Below the pieces are notes generated by a model. The model searched no databases and had not been told where the DNA came from. It worked only from the letters and a program-made list of their open reading frames with translations. A program made the position numbers and the translations under genes. A stretch of DNA of 64,000 nt from contig NZ_JAAGXA010000008.1 of NCBI RefSeq assembly GCF_010686755.1, positions 170,018-234,017 on the forward strand. The letters run 5' to 3'. Shown here piece after piece: positions 61,012 through 64,000 of this stretch. This DNA is from Nocardioides zeae (GTDB lineage: Bacteria > Actinomycetota > Actinomycetes > Propionibacteriales > Nocardioidaceae). Every line of letters begins with the position of its first letter. Position 1 is the stretch's first letter.

Positions 61012-62845
61012 GTCCCGCACGTCGGGTGACGCCCCCGACATCGCCGCGCACGGCATCATCGGGGACCTCCGCTCGGCGGCCCTCGTGTCGACCGACGGCA
61101 CCATCGACTGGTTCTGCCCCGAACGGTTCGACCGGCCCAGCGTGTTCGCCTCGATCCTCGACGAGGAGCGCGGCGGCGCCTGGCGGCTCGCACCGATGGG
61201 CGAGGTGACGCGCACGCAGCAGTACTACCTGCCCGACACCGCCGTGCTCGTCACCCGGTTCCTCACGCCCGACGGCGTGATCGAGGTGCAGGACTTCATG
61301 CCGGTGCTGCAGCCCCACGACCCCGACCACCAGCAGCGGCTCGTGCGGCGCGTCGCGGCGGTGCGCGGTCGGGTGCCGATCGCCACCGAGGTCGAGGTGC
61401 GGCACGACTACGGGGCCAGCGCCGCGGAGCCGGTGGCCGTCGAGCCCGGCATCCACATCCCCGACGGGCACGTCGACCTCATGCTGACGTCCACCCACCC
61501 CCTGACCATCGACGGGGGCGTCGTGCGGAGCGAGGTGACGCTCGAGGACGGCGAGGTCGCGCTCTTCGTGCTCGAGGTCGTGCCCAAGGGCGAGGACCCC
61601 GAGCCCTGCGCCGTCGACGACACCGAGCGGCTGCTCGACCTGACGTCGGCCTACTGGCGTGGCTGGCTCGCCACGTCGTCGTACTCCGGCCGCTGGCGCA
61701 GCACCATCGAGCGCTCGGCGATCACGCTCAAGCTGATGTGCCACGAGCCCACCGGAGGGGTCATCGCGTCGCCGACGACCAGCCTGCCCGAGGAGATCGG
61801 CGGCGGACGCAACTGGGACTACCGCTACGTGTGGATCCGCGACGCCGCCTTCACCCTCTACGGGCTGCTGCGGCTGGGGTTCACCGACGAGGCGGGCGCG
61901 TTCACGGCGTGGCTGTCGAAGCGGATCGGAGAGGCCGACGCCGACCACCCGACCTACGAGAAGCTCGGACCGCTCCGCGTGCTCTACGACCTCGACGGCA
62001 AGGTGCCGACCGAGGAGCACGAGCTCGACCACCTGTCCGGGCACCGCGGGTCGCGGCCCGTGCGCGTCGGGAACGCGGCGGTCGAGCAGCTGCAGCTCGA
62101 CATCTACGGCGAGCTGATCGACTCGATCTACCTGTTCGACAAGTACGGCAGCGGCATCAGCCACGACGGCTGGACCGACCTCGTCACCGTACTCGACTGG
62201 ATCATCGGCAACTGGGACCGCGACGACCACGGCATGTGGGAGATCCGCGAGGACCCCCGGCCCCACACCACGTCACGACTCATGTGCTGGGTCGCCGTGG
62301 AGCGGATGATCCGCGTCGCCCGCAAGCGCGGCCTGCCCGGCGACATCGCCGCCTGGGGGAAGGTGCGCGACGAGATCTACGAGCGGATCATGAGCGCCTC
62401 GTGGAACGCCGAGCTGGACGCGTTCACCCAGACCGAGGGCGGCGACGTGCTCGACGCCGGCCTGCTGCTCATGCCGCTCGTGAAGTTCACGGCGCCCGGT
62501 GACCCGCGCTTCCTCTCGACCCTCGCAGCCGTCGAGGAGCACCTGGTGACCGACTCGCTCGTGTTCCGGTACGACCCCGGCGCCGACGGCTCCTCCGACG
62601 GGCTCGACGGGGCGGAGGGGACGTTCTCGATGTGCTCGTTCTGGTACGTCGAGGCGCTCACCCGAGCGGGACGGCACGACGAGGCGCGGCTCGCGTTCGA
62701 GAAGATGCTGACCTACGGCAACCACCTCGGGCTCTACGCCGAGCAGGTCGGGCTCACCGGGGAGCAGCTGGGCAACTTCCCCCAGGCCTTCACGCACCTG
62801 TCGTTGATCTCCGCCGCGACGAACCTGGACCGGGCGCTGGGCTGA
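61004..62845 (+). CDS. Glycoside hydrolase family 15 protein (trehalase/glucoamylase type)
   Basis: 613 residues from GTG 61004, overlapping the zwf stop by 8 bp in another frame. N-terminal beta-sandwich ([33 protein letters not shown]) and an (alpha/alpha)6 barrel with [20 protein letters not shown] and [15 protein letters not shown] containing catalytic acids. Mycobacterial relatives of this group are trehalases that give two glucoses. Coupling to zwf fits channelling of glucose to the pentose phosphate path, though glucokinase is not present here. No signal peptide, so cytoplasmic. Confidence 0.92.
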   Translation: MVESRTSGDAPDIAAHGIIGDLRSAALVSTDGTIDWFCPERFDRPSVFASILDEERGGAWRLAPMGEVTRTQQYYLPDTAVLVTRFLTPDGVIEVQDFMPVLQPHDPDHQQRLVRRVAAVRGRVPIATEVEVRHDYGASAAEPVAVEPGIHIPDGHVDLMLTSTHPLTIDGGVVRSEVTLEDGEVALFVLEVVPKGEDPEPCAVDDTERLLDLTSAYWRGWLATSSYSGRWRSTIERSAITLKLMCHEPTGGVIASPTTSLPEEIGGGRNWDYRYVWIRDAAFTLYGLLRLGFTDEAGAFTAWLSKRIGEADADHPTYEKLGPLRVLYDLDGKVPTEEHELDHLSGHRGSRPVRVGNAAVEQLQLDIYGELIDSIYLFDKYGSGISHDGWTDLVTVLDWIIGNWDRDDHGMWEIREDPRPHTTSRLMCWVAVERMIRVARKRGLPGDIAAWGKVRDEIYERIMSASWNAELDAFTQTEGGDVLDAGLLLMPLVKFTAPGDPRFLSTLAAVEEHLVTDSLVFRYDPGADGSSDGLDGAEGTFSMCSFWYVEALTRAGRHDEARLAFEKMLTYGNHLGLYAEQVGLTGEQLGNFPQAFTHLSLISAATNLDRALG

Positions 62846-62858
62846 CGGCTCGACCGGG

Positions 62859-63632
62859 TCAGCCGCACAGGCAGAGGTAGGCCATGCCGAGGACGCCGCG
62901 GTAATCCTCCTCGTAGGCGGCGCGCTGCTGCTCGTGACGGTCACGGATGGCGGGTGCGGCCGGGTCGTCGTCACCGTGCGCCGCTAGCCAGCGGGTGAAG
63001 CGGTCGCGGAAGCCGGCCTCGAAGACGTCCCACTCGTCGAGGTCCGCCTGGTCGACGCGGAGCACCTCGAAGCCCGCCTCCCTGGTCAGCTCCACGAGGG
63101 CGTCGAGGGTCACGAACTCGTCGTCCCGACCGGACAACGGCGCCGTCGCCGCAGGGTGGGGCGGGGCGGACCAGATGGCCTCGCCGTAGACCAGTCGCCC
63201 GCCGGGACGGACCAGCTGACGGAGAGCCTGCAGCGCCGCGGCGTAGTCGAGCGGCTGCGCCTCCTCGACGGGTGGTCCCCAGATCTGGCTGGCGCCGATG
63301 CAGATGACGGCGTCGGCCGGGGTGAGGTCGGCATCGCGGCCGGGGACGACCTCGAGCTCGACCCGCTCCGCGAGCCCGCGGGCGCGCGCCTGCTGGACTG
63401 CCCGGCTGATGGACGCCGGCGCGCTGTCGATGCCGCGGCCGCGAGCCCGTGGCGCGGCGGCCAGCACCCGCAGCAGGAGCTCGCCCCACCCGCAGCCCAG
63501 GTCCAGCACGTCGGCGGGGGCGGGCTCGGTCAGGAACGCGATCAGCGCCGCGGCACGCGCCTCCGACAGCGGGGTGAGCCAGGTGAGCGACTCGTGGAGG
63601 GGTGGCAGCTCGGGCTCAGGGTTCGCCGTCAT
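62859..63632 (-). CDS. SAM-dependent methyltransferase (class I)
   Basis: 257 residues, ATG 63632. Motif I VLDLGCGWGELLL (about 42-54), acidic loop GRGIDSAPASISRA, motif IV-like ADAVICIGASQIWG and RPGGRLVYGEAIW. The Rossmann-fold enzyme resembles methyltransferases of small molecules; substrate unknown. Its start overlaps the end of the DUF222/HNH gene by 17 bp on the same strand, so the two may be read from one transcript. Convergent with the GH15 gene. Confidence 0.88.
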   Translation of the reverse strand: MTANPEPELPPLHESLTWLTPLSEARAAALIAFLTEPAPADVLDLGCGWGELLLRVLAAAPRARGRGIDSAPASISRAVQQARARGLAERVELEVVPGRDADLTPADAVICIGASQIWGPPVEEAQPLDYAAALQALRQLVRPGGRLVYGEAIWSAPPHPAATAPLSGRDDEFVTLDALVELTREAGFEVLRVDQADLDEWDVFEAGFRDRFTRWLAAHGDDDPAAPAIRDRHEQQRAAYEEDYRGVLGMAYLCLCG

Positions 63633-64000
63633 CCGACCATCCTCCCGGTCGTCCACGGCGCTCGGCGAGGGCGAGGTGGAGGCGGGCCTCGTTCTCCGAG
63701 CAGGGGTGGGTGCCGCTCGGGCCGGTGGTGAAGCCGAGGCCGTTCGGGGTGAGCCAGACGTAGTGGCCGGGCGCGCGCTGGCGGGCTTGGTAGCCGGCGT
63801 GGGTCTTCCAGCGGTGGTTGCGGCGGGCGAGGGGGCCGGAGTTGTGGGTGCCGGTCTGTTGTCCTGCCTTGCTGGGATCGAAGGGGGTGGGGTGGTCGTA
63901 GTCGACGTGGCGGCTGGTGGAGGTGGCGTAGGGCCAGTAGTCGCCGCCGGTGATGAGGTGCACCCGTTCCTTGAGGGCTTCGGGGTGTTCGTAGGCGGTG
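63616..64000 (-). CDS. HNH endonuclease of the DUF222 family (partial, 5' end outside window)
   Basis: C-terminal about 127 codons; the reading frame stays open to the right edge (TAYEHPEALKERVHLITGG precedes the internal GTG at 63963), so the true start lies outside. RHVDYDHPTPFDPSK, then LARRNHRWKTH, form the HNH nuclease fold; HYVWLTPNGLGF is the typical ending of DUF222/HNH proteins, which are numerous in Nocardioides and Mycobacterium genomes. Function of the multicopy family is unclear. Overlaps the methyltransferase start. Confidence 0.88.
   Translation of the reverse strand, partial: TAYEHPEALKERVHLITGGDYWPYATSTSRHVDYDHPTPFDPSKAGQQTGTHNSGPLARRNHRWKTHAGYQARQRAPGHYVWLTPNGLGFTTGPSGTHPCSENEARLHLALAERRGRPGGWSDDGEP

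Noticed and set aside
1..64000. CRISPR array, prophage, rRNA or transposase genes
   Set aside because: No regularly spaced repeats of CRISPR size, no phage structural genes, no rRNA and no transposase were seen on either strand.

Overview
The window is a contiguous piece of a high-GC chromosome from an actinobacterium, most likely a Nocardioides-like member of the Propionibacteriales. That assignment is an inference. It rests on very high GC with strong third-position G/C, frequent GTG starts, four-base GTGA/ATGA gene overlaps, a mycothiol-dependent isomerase family enzyme, an EtfD-type Fe-S membrane oxidoreductase, an actinobacterial dCTP deaminase, a DUF222/HNH endonuclease and an IdeR-type iron box. 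Fifty-six protein genes (two cut by the window edges) and one tRNA-Gly are supported.

Layout. 1-4790: a sugar uptake and isomerisation operon (substrate-binding protein, permease, ATPase, TIM-barrel isomerase/epimerase) divergent from a ROK regulator, with a palindromic operator lying over the operon's -35 box. 4990-8616: a very large EtfD-like Fe-S oxidoreductase with a long repetitive tail. 8908-12692: MFS exporter and a secreted S15/CocE-type hydrolase. 12712-17735: a five-gene ferric-siderophore uptake operon behind an IdeR-like box, followed by an OhrR-like regulator, dCTP deaminase and an SGNH hydrolase. 19897-22087: tRNA-Gly(CCC), then an ABC ATPase fused to a cyclic-nucleotide-binding domain and its FtsX-like permease. 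22104-26265: DUF2461 protein, Rrf2 regulator, TSUP transporter, acyl-CoA dehydrogenase. 26348-31954: two-component system, class C beta-lactamase-like hydrolase, and the divergent lysG/lysE pair. 32060-38390: complete mrp Na+/H+ antiporter operon with fused mrpAB. 38610-46997: DEAD-box helicase, anchored protein, thioredoxin/NHL protein, mycothiol-dependent enzyme, SDR, crotonase and Baeyer-Villiger monooxygenase.

47011-49180 is the clearest accessory region: a roughly 2-kb, visibly lower-GC insertion carrying one AIPR-family (abortive infection phage resistance) gene. It is bounded by a 112-bp direct repeat made of the 3' end and terminator hairpin of the neighbouring zinc-ribbon gene, and it has no integrase. 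49135-56261: zinc-ribbon membrane protein, acyl-CoA desaturase plus its ferredoxin reductase, a divergent PucR-type regulator with a perfect palindrome between, and two lipoproteins. 56263-64000: amidohydrolase, M1 peptidase, zwf overlapping a GH15 glycosidase gene, a methyltransferase and a truncated DUF222/HNH gene.

Two themes connect distant genes. First, a 14-bp motif TTACYnnnnAGTAG occurs three times outside genes, next to etfD, the acyl-CoA dehydrogenase and the crotonase, which suggests a shared beta-oxidation regulon. Second, the AIPR cassette looks like a minimal defence island using a gene 3' end as its attachment site.
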